DNA of 53,985 nucleotides from Polyangiaceae bacterium (GCA_025937895.1 JAICQL010000026.1:1-53985); one strand, 5' to 3'. Positions 25,968 through 35,364 are shown, counted from the stretch's first letter. Numbers and translations are program-made. Notes: generated by a model not told the origin, from the sequence alone.

Positions 25968-26357
25968 CTAGCGCGTGCCGCGGGCGGGGGCCTGCAGCAA
26001 GGCGCCCACCAGCCGCAACACCGCGTCGATCTCGAAAGGCTTGCGCAGCAGGGCGTCGTACTGGCGCTCGTGCGCCGGCACCGCCATGCGCGCGGCGGTC
26101 ATCAAGATCACCGGCAGGTGCTTCCAGTTGGCGTTGCTGCGCACGGCCTCGAGCACCTGGAGCCCGTCCATCACCGGCATCATGTAGTCGGTCAGGAGCA
26201 GGCTGGGCAGCTCCCGCTCCAGCTCTTCGAGCGCCAGGCGCCCGTTGGCGGCCATGCGCACGCCGTAGCCCTCCCAGATCAGGATCTCCGCGAGCGTCTC
26301 CACGATCGAGAACTCGTCATCGACAATCAGGATGGTCGCCTTCTCCGGAGGGCTCAT
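25968..26357 (-). CDS. Single-domain response regulator (CheY-like)
   Basis: A 129-residue receiver with no output domain. Acidic pocket DDE, phospho-acceptor Asp in LLTDYMMPVMDG, Thr in LMTAA and Lys in LLRKPF are all present. Its ATG lies immediately after the stop codon of the KaiC-like gene (no gap), indicating strict coupling. It may relay phosphate to or from another kinase, or act directly on the KaiC-like ATPase. Confidence 0.88.
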   Translation of the reverse strand: MSPPEKATILIVDDEFSIVETLAEILIWEGYGVRMAANGRLALEELERELPSLLLTDYMMPVMDGLQVLEAVRSNANWKHLPVILMTAARMAVPAHERQYDALLRKPFEIDAVLRLVGALLQAPARGTR

Positions 26358-27896
26358 CTAGTCGTCCCCCGTAGCTTTGCCCCCTGCTTGCCCAGCCCCA
26401 GCTCGTCCGGCCTCTGCTTGCCCGGCGGTCGCCTGCGACCAGCGCGACTCCGAGACACCCGTCAAGATGGCCTCGGAGGTGGTGAACCGCTCACCGAGCT
26501 CCACCCCATGATCGGTGAGCTGGAGCTGATACAGGCCGCGATCGTGCGCGCTGTCGCGCGTCTTCATCACCGTGAGCAGCCGCAGGAGCTCCGAGCCCTT
26601 CTCCACCTGCCGCAGGAACAGGATGTTGTGGAAGGTGGCCGAGACCCCGCTGGTGGGGATCTCGATCTTGCGCACGAACAGCTCCCGCGTCTCCTCCGTG
26701 ATGACCGTGGTGACGTTCAGGTTCGCCAGCTCGTGCGAGAGCACGGCGAAGAAGCCCGCCAGCCGCTCGCTGTACGCGGCCTCCTTGAAGCCAACCAGAC
26801 CGTCGATGAACAGCCGGCGCGCGCCGCTGGCGCGCACCGCTGCCAGCAGATGGTAGCCCAGCTCGTCCAGAATTTGCTCCGCCGGGGGCTGCCACACCAT
26901 GTGGAACAAGCCGCGCGCGGCAGCGGACTCGAAGGGAAACCCCAGGCGCTCGGCCTTGGCGGTCAAGTCCTGGGCCGGCTCGTAGAAGCCGAAGTGCAGC
27001 ACCCGCTCTTCCAGGGCAATGCCAGCCGCCAGGAACTGCAGGCCCAGCACCGTCTTGCCCGAGCCGGAGGAGCCGACGAGCAGCGTGGTCGAGCCCTCGC
27101 GCACACCGCCGCCCAGCAGCTGATCCAGCGGCTCGCAGCCGATGCTGACCCGGCGCGCGGAGGCCGTGCCCGACGACCTGCGCGGCAGCGCGATCTCCAT
27201 GCGCGGATACAGCCGGACGCCGCCCGAGGTGATGCGATAGGCATGGGCGCCCTCCAGGTACGCGGAGCCGCGGAACTTGGACACGCGCAGCTCGCGCAGG
27301 GACTGCATGCCGGTGGGGTGCGCCCGCAGCTCGATGATGCCGTCGACCATCGTGTGCTCGGGCGTGGAGGGCTCCGGCCCGCGCGCGCTGGTCAAGAACA
27401 GCACGGTGCAGCCGAGCACGGAGACCCAGGTCTGCAGCTCGTGGATGAATTTCTTGTAGTCGACGTCCGAGCGAGCGATGAGGCCGGTGGTGAGCATGCC
27501 GTCGAGCACCAGGAGCCCGGTCTTGTGCTTGCGGATGGTCTGCCGCAGCAGCTCCAGCAAGCCCGCCAGGCCGCCGCTCTCCAGCGCGGCGAAGCCGCTC
27601 ACGTATTGCAGCGAGCTGCCGACGAAGCTGGCATCGAAGAAGCTCAGCGTCTGCAGGTTGGCCAGCATGCGCCCGTGCGTCTCCGCCAGCAAGGTGACGA
27701 AGGTGGCCTGGCCGCCGCGGCGAACGTGCTCGCAGCAGATCTGGCTGCCCAGGATCGTCTTGCCCGCGCCCGGGCTGCCCGCGACGATGTAGATGCCGCC
27801 GCGGAACAGCCCACCATTGAGCACTTCGTCCAGCCCCGGCACGCCCGTGGGCATGCGGGTCAGCGGGGTGGGCACGGATTCGAGTGGTTCGGTCAT
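26358..27896 (-). CDS. Double-domain KaiC-like RecA-fold ATPase
   Basis: A 512-residue protein with two KaiC/RecA domains. Domain 1 has PTGVPGLDEVLNGGLFRGGIYIVAG, Walker A GSPGAGKT (about 40-47) and Walker B LLVLDGM. Domain 2 has IGCEPLDQLLGGGV, Walker A GSSGSGKT, and LFIDGL. The positions of the KaiC catalytic Glu pair read LAET and YEP, with one Glu each, so it is not a canonical clock KaiC, and no kaiA or kaiB is present. The C-terminal 35 residues are Ala/Gly-rich. Such proteins in non-photosynthetic bacteria often pair with kinases and receivers as signalling hubs, as here. Confidence 0.87.
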   Translation of the reverse strand: MTEPLESVPTPLTRMPTGVPGLDEVLNGGLFRGGIYIVAGSPGAGKTILGSQICCEHVRRGGQATFVTLLAETHGRMLANLQTLSFFDASFVGSSLQYVSGFAALESGGLAGLLELLRQTIRKHKTGLLVLDGMLTTGLIARSDVDYKKFIHELQTWVSVLGCTVLFLTSARGPEPSTPEHTMVDGIIELRAHPTGMQSLRELRVSKFRGSAYLEGAHAYRITSGGVRLYPRMEIALPRRSSGTASARRVSIGCEPLDQLLGGGVREGSTTLLVGSSGSGKTVLGLQFLAAGIALEERVLHFGFYEPAQDLTAKAERLGFPFESAAARGLFHMVWQPPAEQILDELGYHLLAAVRASGARRLFIDGLVGFKEAAYSERLAGFFAVLSHELANLNVTTVITEETRELFVRKIEIPTSGVSATFHNILFLRQVEKGSELLRLLTVMKTRDSAHDRGLYQLQLTDHGVELGERFTTSEAILTGVSESRWSQATAGQAEAGRAGAGQAGGKATGDD

Positions 27897-28044
27897 GCAG
27901 AGATCCTGCGGAGCTGCGGCTGCGGCGCCGAGCCTACCACTTGGCTCTGTCTCCCGCCCATCCGCAAGCCAAAAGCATCGGCATCACGGCGGCGCCGTCG
28001 AGCAGCCGCCTCGCGCTCGAGGCGCAGCGCCCCGATTTCGCGCG

Positions 28045-28548
28045 TCAGCCCTGCGCCGCTGCAGCCCCGGGCTGATTGCGGGTCATCTCCAGCAAGGTAG
28101 GGCGAAAGCCGCGGGCGCGAAACAGCTGCTGCGCGCGCTCGTTGGTGACCATGGTGTACAGCACGATGCGCGGGGCCCCGAGCGCCTCCAGCTCCGCGAT
28201 CATCGCGTCCAGCAGCTGGCCACCGACGCCCAGGCGCCGGACCTCCTCCGCCACGAACAGATCATGGACCACGCCGTGGCGATCGATGAGCAGGTTCCAG
28301 TCGCGCTCCTCTGCTGCTCCGTAGGAGTAACCCACCACCTCCGCGCCGCGCACCGCCACCAGGATCACCGCTGCCGGGCGCTGCAGCTCGCGCTCGAACC
28401 ACCAGGCGTAGCCGCGCTCGGCCTGCTCGGGCAGAAAATAGCGCTGCGGATCGCTCTGGTGATGCATCAGTGCCAGGCTGGCCCCCAGCCGGGCCGCGCC
28501 CTGCAGATCAGTCAGCTGCGCTCTTCGTACGAGGATCTCGGTTGGCAT
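28045..28548 (-). CDS. GNAT family N-acetyltransferase
   Basis: A 167-residue acetyltransferase with VILVAVRGAEVVGYSYG (beta 3-4), the acetyl-CoA loop VVHDLFVAEEVRRLGVGGQLLDAMIAELEALG (R-x-x-G-x-G variant RRLGVGG) and the terminal ARGFRPTLLEMTR. Substrate unknown. Its start overlaps the end of the ferritin-like gene by 37 bp, so it belongs to that operon. Confidence 0.85.
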   Translation of the reverse strand: MPTEILVRRAQLTDLQGAARLGASLALMHHQSDPQRYFLPEQAERGYAWWFERELQRPAAVILVAVRGAEVVGYSYGAAEERDWNLLIDRHGVVHDLFVAEEVRRLGVGGQLLDAMIAELEALGAPRIVLYTMVTNERAQQLFRARGFRPTLLEMTRNQPGAAAAQG

Positions 28549-29216
28549 GGCGGCAGCTTATCACCCTGCGCCGCCTGGTGGCTGGCCACCGCCGCCTCGA
28601 AGGCCCCGAGCAGAGCAGCGAAGGCGCCTTGCTCCACTCGCATCACGTGCTCCAGCTGCGCCCGCCACTGGGGCTCCGCGGTCTGCAGGCGCTGCTGCAT
28701 CTCGGCCAGGTGCTGCACCTCGTCGTTGAGGATCGACTGGACCGAGACCTTGCTGCCCGCTGCCTCCAGCACCTCCTGGTATGCGGGGTAGAAGGCGCGC
28801 GCGCGGATCTCGATCGCCGCGCTGGTCAGCACGTAGCTGGTCTCGGCATCTTCACGCCCCAGCGCCTCCGCGCCGGCGCGGTCCACGACCTGGAAGTAGC
28901 CCTCTGCCTCGTCACCGGCCAGGGTGTGCGCGGCGCGGAAGGTATCCACGCACACGGCCTCGGGCGCCACGCTGCGCGCAAATTTCTTCAGGCGGGTGGC
29001 GTGCACCGCCTCTTCCAGCAGGTGCTGCAGCCCGTCCAGATCGAGATCCTGCGAGCGGCGGGCCTTGAGCATCTTGCGCACGCCCACGTACTCGAGCCGC
29101 GCCAGGCTGTTCAGGAAACGCGCATGCAAGGCCGCGTCTCGCACCACCACTGCCAGCAGCTGATGCAGCCGGTGCTGCAGCGGGCTCTGCTGACAGGCTT
29201 CGACGAAGGAGCGCAT
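28512..29216 (-). CDS. Ferritin-like diiron protein
   Basis: A 234-residue helical protein with two ExxH-type iron motifs (EEAVH and DEVQH) and additional Glu in LARLEYVG and AAIEIRARAF, the spacing expected of a four-helix ferritin-like bundle. Possible roles are iron or peroxide handling, or a small oxidase; the exact subfamily was not recognised. ATG 29216 (MRSFVEACQQ) is preferred over the longer reading frame, whose extra 71 residues are antisense-like. It lies 22 bp after the APH-AAA stop and overlaps the GNAT gene. Confidence 0.65.
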   Translation of the reverse strand: MRSFVEACQQSPLQHRLHQLLAVVVRDAALHARFLNSLARLEYVGVRKMLKARRSQDLDLDGLQHLLEEAVHATRLKKFARSVAPEAVCVDTFRAAHTLAGDEAEGYFQVVDRAGAEALGREDAETSYVLTSAAIEIRARAFYPAYQEVLEAAGSKVSVQSILNDEVQHLAEMQQRLQTAEPQWRAQLEHVMRVEQGAFAALLGAFEAAVASHQAAQGDKLPPCQPRSSYEERS

Positions 29217-29238
29217 GGCCGGACGGCCAAGCCTACTA

Positions 29239-30810
<1,572 letters not shown>

Positions 30811-30861
30811 GTATTTCTCCCCGCAAGGGTACTTAGCGCATCGCCCCCGGCCTGTGCACGC

Positions 30862-30877
30862 TGCAAGCAGCGCGCCA
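30862..30877 (-). promoter_or_regulatory. Candidate sigma-54 promoter for APH-AAA operon
   Basis: The minus strand reads TGGCGC-GCTGC-TTGCA, one mismatch from TGGCAC-N5-TTGCA. The predicted start is about 30851, 41 nt before the GTG. No clear GCGCA-N5-TGCGC palindrome was found at the expected distance, so this member is less certain. Confidence 0.4.
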
Positions 30878-30915
30878 GGGGCCATGCCTGAGGGCCTGAG
30901 CAGCGGTAGCTTTGC

Positions 30916-31248
30916 TCAGGCCAGGCGGCGCTTGGCCCCGCGGGTCTCCAGCTGGCGCGCGGCCGCCGCGAATGCGCCGCGAATGGCGTGCTGCAACGGC
31001 TCGTGGGTGGGGACCTCTGCCGACTCGCGCGTGACCACCACTTCATCCGAGGGTGTGCTCAGGTCGAGCCGCACCATGTAGGGCCGCGCTTTGTAGGAGT
31101 GGTGCCGGTGCGGCTGCTCCACCACCACACGACAGCGATGGATCCGCTCGCCATGTCGGACCAGCCGCTCCGTGTGCTCCCGGATCAACAGCTCGATCGC
31201 CGGGGAGGGGGACATGCCGCGAAAGGTGATTTGCAGGTTGTCGTCCAT
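30916..31248 (-). CDS. HPF/RaiA family ribosome hibernation factor
   Basis: A 110-residue short-form hibernation factor: LQITFRGMSPSPAIELLIREHTERLVRHGERIHRCRVVVEQPHRHHSYKARPYMVRLDLSTPSDEVVVTRESAEVPTHEPLQHAIRGAFAAAARQLE follows the beta-alpha-beta-beta-beta-alpha HPF/YfiA fold. There is no C-terminal dimerisation domain. Such proteins bind the 30S decoding channel and silence ribosomes in stationary phase or hypoxia. ATG 31248 gives the canonical beginning (MDDNLQITFRG). It is divergent from the CBS gene, and each has its own -24/-12 element and a shared central palindrome. Confidence 0.85.
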   Translation of the reverse strand: MDDNLQITFRGMSPSPAIELLIREHTERLVRHGERIHRCRVVVEQPHRHHSYKARPYMVRLDLSTPSDEVVVTRESAEVPTHEPLQHAIRGAFAAAARQLETRGAKRRLA

Positions 31249-31260
31249 ACTCTGGCTCAC

Positions 31261-31276
31261 TGCAGCGTGCGTGCCA
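31261..31276 (-). promoter_or_regulatory. Sigma-54 promoter for the hibernation factor gene
   Basis: The minus strand reads TGGCAC-GCACG-CTGCA: perfect -24 hexamer, GG to GC spacing of 12, one mismatch in -12. The predicted start is about 31250, two bases before the ATG, which would make a near-leaderless message. The palindrome at 31347-31361 is 70 bp upstream. Confidence 0.55.
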
Positions 31277-31346
31277 CCCACGTTCACGTGCTTTCTCGCG
31301 AAAAGCGCGCCACGCGACGCAAGGCGTGCGGCACGAGCGCGCTGGC

Positions 31347-31361
31347 GCGCAGAGCTTGCGC
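31347..31361. promoter_or_regulatory. UAS palindrome GCGCA-N5-TGCGC shared by HPF and CBS promoters
   Basis: GCGCAGAGCTTGCGC lies almost exactly midway between the two divergent -24/-12 elements, 70 bp from one and 67 bp from the other. It is near-identical to the site at 36889-36903 (one base different). Confidence 0.6.
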
Positions 31362-31371
31362 CTGGCGCAGC

Positions 31372-31413
31372 GCTGTCTCATTGGCGCTGTTTCACTCGCG
31401 CGGGGCTGTTTCA
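31372..31413. repeat. Three GCTGTYTCA direct repeats
   Basis: GCTGTCTCA (31372-31380), GCTGTTTCA (31386-31394) and GCTGTTTCA (31405-31413). The last two are part of a 15-bp repeat, GCTGTTTCACTCGCG, spaced 19 bp. They lie between the UAS palindrome and the CBS promoter and may bind a second regulator. Confidence 0.55.
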
Positions 31414-31428
31414 CTCGCGAAGACACTG

Positions 31429-31444
31429 TGGCACGAGCGGTGCA
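31429..31444 (+). promoter_or_regulatory. Sigma-54 promoter for the CBS-domain gene
   Basis: TGGCAC-GAGCG-GTGCA has a perfect -24 hexamer and one mismatch in -12. The predicted start is about 31455, two bases before the GTG, mirroring the divergent hibernation factor promoter. Confidence 0.55.
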
Positions 31445-31456
31445 ACTGGGAGCCTC

Positions 31457-31867
31457 GTGAGCAAGCCCATCCCCACCATTCAGAAGTACATGACCACCAC
31501 TCCCCACACCATCGGCAGCGATCAGTCCATCGCCCGGGCTGCCGCGGTGATGAGCGAGCATCGCATCCGCCACCTGCCGGTGCTGCGCGGCGGCAGGCTG
31601 CTCGGCGTGCTGTCGGATCGCGACGTGAAGCTGATCGAAGGCTTTCGCGACGTCGATCCGACCACGACCAAGGTGGAGGAGGCAATGACGGAGCAGCCGT
31701 ACACGGTGCAGCCCGACGCGCCGCTGGACGAGGTCGTGAGCACCATGGCCGAGCAGAAGCTGGGCTCCGCCGTGGTCCTGCAGAACCACAAGGTGGTGGG
31801 CATCTTCACCACCGTGGACGCTTGCCAGGCCCTGAGCGAGCTGCTGCAGACGCGCCTGGCGAAGTGA
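31457..31867 (+). CDS. Twin CBS-domain protein
   Basis: A 136-residue protein made only of two CBS domains: IPTIQKYMTTTPHTIGSDQSIARAAAVMSEHRIRHLPVLRGGRLLGVLSDRDVK and VEEAMTEQPYTVQPDAPLDEVVSTMAEQKLGSAVVLQNHKVVGIFTTVDACQAL. CBS pairs bind adenine nucleotides and report energy state; Hrp1 of the mycobacterial dormancy regulon has this architecture. GTG 31457 is the only start that keeps the first strand of domain 1. The gene has its own -24/-12 element. Confidence 0.87.
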   Translation: MSKPIPTIQKYMTTTPHTIGSDQSIARAAAVMSEHRIRHLPVLRGGRLLGVLSDRDVKLIEGFRDVDPTTTKVEEAMTEQPYTVQPDAPLDEVVSTMAEQKLGSAVVLQNHKVVGIFTTVDACQALSELLQTRLAK

Positions 31868-31986
31868 GCAGCGGCGGCGCCGCGGGGGGGCGTTGACGAT
31901 GCTGGCGGTCGCTGGGGCGCGAGCCCGGTGGCCCGGCGACGTGCGATGAGCTATGAGCGAGCCTCACGCAAACTCTGGAGGCAGCC

Positions 31987-32454
31987 ATGGATCTGATCGC
32001 CGCAATCTCGTCTCAGCTGGGTGTCGACGCGAACGAGGCACAGGGGCTCGCGGGCGCCGTGCTCGGTTCGGTGCAGCAGCAGGTGTCGCAGAAGCTGGGG
32101 GGCGCGGACGCAGCGGCCTTTGCTGGCCAGCTGCCGGAGCTGGAAGGCTGGAAAGCGCAGGCAGGTGCGCTGGGTACGGGCGCAGGCGCGGGCGGCGGTC
32201 TGCTGGGCGCCGTCAGCAGCTTGCTCGGCGGCGGCGGCTCCGGCTTTGACATGGCCGCCCTGGTGCAAGTGGCGAGCAAGGCGGGGCTCGGGCCCGGCGC
32301 GGCGCAGCAGCTGCTGCCGCTGCTGTTGCAGTTTCTGCAGTCGCGGCTCGATCCCGCGCTGCTGTCCCGGCTCACCGCGGCCGTGCCAGCGCTGAGCGGC
32401 ACCAAGAACAAGGGCGGGCTGCTGGGCGCGCTCGGCAGCATCCTGGGCGGCTGA
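31987..32454 (+). CDS. DUF2780-like small protein
   Basis: A 155-residue Gly/Leu/Ala-rich protein: MDLIAAISSQLGVDANEAQGLAGAVLGSVQQQV, a Gly-rich linker (residues 58-80), then FDMAALVQVASKAGLGPGAAQQLLPLLLQFLQSRLDPALLSRLTAAVP and a Gly-rich tail. It resembles DUF2780 (VcgC/VcgE) proteins of unknown function. The start has a good GGAGG. It follows the CBS gene by 119 bp and could be read from the same promoter. No correctly spaced -24/-12 element of its own was found. Confidence 0.7.
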   Translation: MDLIAAISSQLGVDANEAQGLAGAVLGSVQQQVSQKLGGADAAAFAGQLPELEGWKAQAGALGTGAGAGGGLLGAVSSLLGGGGSGFDMAALVQVASKAGLGPGAAQQLLPLLLQFLQSRLDPALLSRLTAAVPALSGTKNKGGLLGALGSILGG

Positions 32455-32506
32455 GCGCAGCGGGCACATCCTGAGGTCGCAGGGCGCCGGTAGGGTGCCG
32501 AGCCCG

Positions 32507-32541
32507 CCTGTTGATCCCCCCTGTTGATCCCCCCTGTTGAT
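32507..32541. repeat. 13-bp tandem repeat
   Basis: CCTGTTGATCCCC occurs twice exactly, followed by a 9-base partial copy (CCTGTTGAT). It lies in the 279-bp gap before the flavin monooxygenase gene, about 50 bp upstream of the UAS palindrome. Confidence 0.8.
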
Positions 32542-32590
32542 TGAGCGCCGATTTCGCGGTGCGCGCCGCACCTGGACGTGCAGCGGGGCC

Positions 32591-32605
32591 GCGCAGGATT
32601 TGCGC
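32591..32605. promoter_or_regulatory. UAS palindrome GCGCA-N5-TGCGC upstream of monooxygenase
   Basis: GCGCAGGATTTGCGC has perfect 5-bp arms and lies 58 bp upstream of the -24/-12 candidate. Confidence 0.55.
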
Positions 32606-32663
32606 CCGCACGGCTCCGCCGCAGATCGTGCGCCCTGCAGGCGTGCCCGAGGCCATTTGTAGC

Positions 32664-32679
32664 GGGCACGCTGCTTGCT
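32664..32679 (+). promoter_or_regulatory. Sigma-54 promoter for the monooxygenase gene
   Basis: GGGCAC-GCTGC-TTGCT has one mismatch in -24 and a perfect -12. The predicted start is about 32690, leaving a 44-nt leader. Confidence 0.5.
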
Positions 32680-32733
32680 CCGTCGCGGGTGGCGGGCTGC
32701 CGCGCAGGCGCCCGCCTCGAAAGGCGGAGATAG

Positions 32734-33951
32734 ATGGAAGCTCAGGTGGTGGGTGGCGGTCCAGTCGGGCTCTTTGCGGCGCTGTGCCTGCACGAGCAGG
32801 GGGTGGAAGTGGGGGTGGTGGACGCCGAGTGGGAGCGCCCGGTGCGCAGCTACGCCTGTGGCCTGCACCCGGAGACGCTGCGCCTGTTCGACAAGCTGGG
32901 CTTGATGCCCGCCATCCAGGAGCTGGCGCACAGGGTCGATCGGGTGAGCGTCTGGCGCAACCACGAGCGGGCCGGCGTAGCCGAGCTGGCAAGGCTGCCG
33001 GGCCCGTATCCGCACGTGTTGACCCTGGGCCAATCGGAGCTGCAGGACGTGCTCGCGCAGCGGCTGGCGCAGCTGGGGGTGGAAGTGGCGCTGCGGCAGG
33101 AGGTGGTGGGGCTCACCTTGCTGCATGGCGCTGTGTGCACGGTGGCCCTGCCGCGCTCCGCGGCGGGGGAGCGCCTGCCGGGCACAGCCGCTCCGCCAGA
33201 GAGCGCACGTGAGCCCATCCTGCGCCGCAGCGACTACGTGATCGCCGCCGATGGCTATGCCTCGCCGTGCCGGCGAGCGCTCGACGTCCCGCTGATCGAC
33301 AGCTATGACGGCGAGGCGTTCGTGATGTTCGAGTTCGAGGCGGACCTCGCGCAGTACCAGCACGAGGCTCACGTGCTCGCGGGAGCCGACGCGAGCGGCG
33401 CCTTCTGGCCGCTGGGGTCACGGCTCGGGCGCTGGACGTTTCAGCTGAGCGAGCACCTGGACGAGCCGGGCAGCCTGGAGCTGCTGGAGCAGCTGTTGCG
33501 AGCGCACGCGCCGTGGTTTCGCCCGCGGCCCGAGCAGCTGTGCTGGACGACCACCTCGTATTTCGAGCGCAGGGTAGTGGAGCGCTTTGGGCGGGGACGG
33601 GTCTGGCTGGCGGGCGATTCCGCGCACGTCACCTCGCCGCTCGGCTTTCAGAACATGAACCGCGGCTTCGTGGAGGTGAGCGAGCTGGCGCGTATCATCC
33701 GTCACGAGCTGCAGGGCACCTTGCCGGCGCGCGATGGCTTCGAGCGCTTCGAGCGCGGGCAGCAGCTCGAGTGGCGGCGCCTGCTGGGGCTGGATTCGGT
33801 GCTGCTGAGCCGCGGCATGATCCCGCCCGCGGAGGGCCAGCGTCTGGTTGCTGCGCTGCCGGCCTCGGGCAGCGATCTGGACGCGCTGCTCGGCCAGCTG
33901 CAGCTCGGGCTGGTGCCGCGCGCCGAGCTGCCGCTGCCGGTGCAGCTCTGA
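32734..33951 (+). CDS. FAD-dependent monooxygenase (PheA/TfdB, PHBH fold)
   Basis: A 405-residue class A flavoprotein hydroxylase: N-terminal FAD motif VVGGGPVGLFAALCLHEQGVEVGVVD, a DG-type motif DYVIAADGYASPCRRAL, and the second FAD motif GRGRVWLAGDSAHVTSPLGFQNMNRGFVEVSELA. Family members hydroxylate aromatic or polyketide substrates with NAD(P)H and O2. The Asn-rich GFQNMNRG replaces the usual GGQGMNTG. It carries its own -24/-12 promoter and palindrome, unusual for a catabolic enzyme among hibernation genes. The substrate is unknown. Confidence 0.83.
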   Translation: MEAQVVGGGPVGLFAALCLHEQGVEVGVVDAEWERPVRSYACGLHPETLRLFDKLGLMPAIQELAHRVDRVSVWRNHERAGVAELARLPGPYPHVLTLGQSELQDVLAQRLAQLGVEVALRQEVVGLTLLHGAVCTVALPRSAAGERLPGTAAPPESAREPILRRSDYVIAADGYASPCRRALDVPLIDSYDGEAFVMFEFEADLAQYQHEAHVLAGADASGAFWPLGSRLGRWTFQLSEHLDEPGSLELLEQLLRAHAPWFRPRPEQLCWTTTSYFERRVVERFGRGRVWLAGDSAHVTSPLGFQNMNRGFVEVSELARIIRHELQGTLPARDGFERFERGQQLEWRRLLGLDSVLLSRGMIPPAEGQRLVAALPASGSDLDALLGQLQLGLVPRAELPLPVQL

Positions 33952-33979
33952 GCCGAGCCGCAGCGCGCGCCTTGCGGCG

Positions 33980-35344
33980 ATGGCGCTGCCGGTGCTAGCC
34001 CTGCGCCACACAGCCATGGTGAAGAAGCCTGCGGGCGAAGTTTCCAACGTCGTCGACTGGATCATCGCCAAGCGCGACGGCGGACAGCTCTCCGACGAGC
34101 AGGTCCAGCAGCTGATCGCCGGCTTCATGAGCGGGCAGATCACCGACTATCAGCTGAGCGCATGGTTGATGGCCGTGCTCTTCCGCGGGCTGTCGCTGGC
34201 GGAGACGGTGGCGCTGACCCGGGCGATGTTGCGCTCGGGCCTGCAGCTGGAGCACCGCGGCAACTCGCTGCCCAGGGTCGACAAGCACTCGACCGGCGGC
34301 GTGGGCGACAAGATCAGCCTGTGCCTGGCCCCGCTGGTGGCGGCGTGCGGTGTGGCCGTGCCCATGATCTCGGGGCGCGGTCTGGGGCACACGGGTGGCA
34401 CCCTGGACAAGCTGGAGGCCATCCCCGGCTATCAGGTGCGCATCAGCGCGGCGCGCTTCCAGCGCATCGTGCGCCAGGTTGGTGTGTCGATCATCGGTCA
34501 GACGGAGCAGCTGGCACCGGCGGACGCGCGCATCTATGCGCTGCGCGACGTGACGGGCACGGTACCGAGCAGGCCGCTCATCACGGCCAGCATCCTGAGC
34601 AAGAAGCTGGCGGCGGGGCTCGACGGCCTGGTCATGGACATCAAGGTCGGCAGTGGCGCTTTCATGCCGGATCTGGCCGCCGCCCGCGCTCTCGGCGAGC
34701 TCTTGGTGGCTGTGGGCCGGCGGCTGGGGTTGCGCGTGCGTGGCCTGCTCACCGACATGTCCAGCCCCATCGGCAAGACCATAGGCAATGCGCTGGAGAC
34801 GCGCGAGGCGATCGAGGTGCTGCGCGGCGAGGGCCCGGCGGACACGCTGGAGCTGACCCTGGCGCTGGGCACGGAGATGCTTCGTGCTGCCGGCATCGAG
34901 CGGCGGCCCCAGCGCGCGCGCCAGCGGCTGGAGCAGGCGCTGGCGAGCGGAGCAGGGGCGGAGCGGCTGGAGCGAATGATCGCGCAGCACGGAGGGGACC
35001 CGCGCGTGGTGGCTGCGCCCTCGCGCTTGCCTGCAGCGCGCGCGCGGCGGGCAGTGCTCGCGCCACGCGCCGGGTACGTTTCCGGTATCGATCCACTGGC
35101 GCTCGGGCAGCTGGCAGTGCACATGGGCGCCGGGCGCTCGCGCGCCGATCAGAGCGTCGATCCGCGGGTGGGTATCGAGCTGTGCGTGGAGCGCGGCAGC
35201 CGGGTGGAGCGGGGTGAGCCGCTCGCGCTGTTGCACGTCGCGCAGTCCAGCAGCGCCGCGCTCTGGGCGGAGCGCGCGCTCGCGGCGTTCGAGCTACGGT
35301 CGCGCCCGCCGCGCCGACGCGCGCGCGTGTTGCAACAGCTCTGA
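33980..35344 (+). CDS. deoA: Thymidine/pyrimidine-nucleoside phosphorylase
   Basis: A 454-residue enzyme: VDWIIAKRDGGQLSDEQVQQLIAGFMSGQITDYQLSAWLMAV, the phosphate loop DKHSTGGVGDKISL, SGRGLGHTGGTLDKLEAIPGY (family signature), and SILSKKLAAGLDGLVMDIKVGSGAFM. It splits thymidine or other pyrimidine nucleosides to base plus (deoxy)ribose-1-phosphate. Two starts are possible: ATG 33980 or ATG 34016 (MVKKPAGEV), the latter closer to the family's usual beginning. It follows the monooxygenase by 28 bp and is probably co-transcribed. Confidence 0.9.
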   Translation: MALPVLALRHTAMVKKPAGEVSNVVDWIIAKRDGGQLSDEQVQQLIAGFMSGQITDYQLSAWLMAVLFRGLSLAETVALTRAMLRSGLQLEHRGNSLPRVDKHSTGGVGDKISLCLAPLVAACGVAVPMISGRGLGHTGGTLDKLEAIPGYQVRISAARFQRIVRQVGVSIIGQTEQLAPADARIYALRDVTGTVPSRPLITASILSKKLAAGLDGLVMDIKVGSGAFMPDLAAARALGELLVAVGRRLGLRVRGLLTDMSSPIGKTIGNALETREAIEVLRGEGPADTLELTLALGTEMLRAAGIERRPQRARQRLEQALASGAGAERLERMIAQHGGDPRVVAAPSRLPAARARRAVLAPRAGYVSGIDPLALGQLAVHMGAGRSRADQSVDPRVGIELCVERGSRVERGEPLALLHVAQSSSAALWAERALAAFELRSRPPRRRARVLQQL

Positions 35345-35364
35345 GGGGCAACAGCTCTGAGCGC

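Noticed and set aside
26358..27896. Circadian KaiC
   Set aside because: No KaiA or KaiB is encoded nearby and the catalytic Glu pairs are not conserved, so clock function is unsupported.
25341..28100. 919-codon open frame on the plus strand
   Set aside because: Overlaps the kinase, receiver and KaiC-like genes in another frame and encodes low-complexity Ala/Arg/Gln sequence.
31930..31947. Sigma-54 element before the DUF2780-like gene (TGGCCC...GTGC)
   Set aside because: GG-to-GC spacing is 13 rather than 12, and no palindrome lies upstream.
32507..32541. CRISPR-like array
   Set aside because: Direct 13-bp tandem units with no spacers; too short and contiguous.
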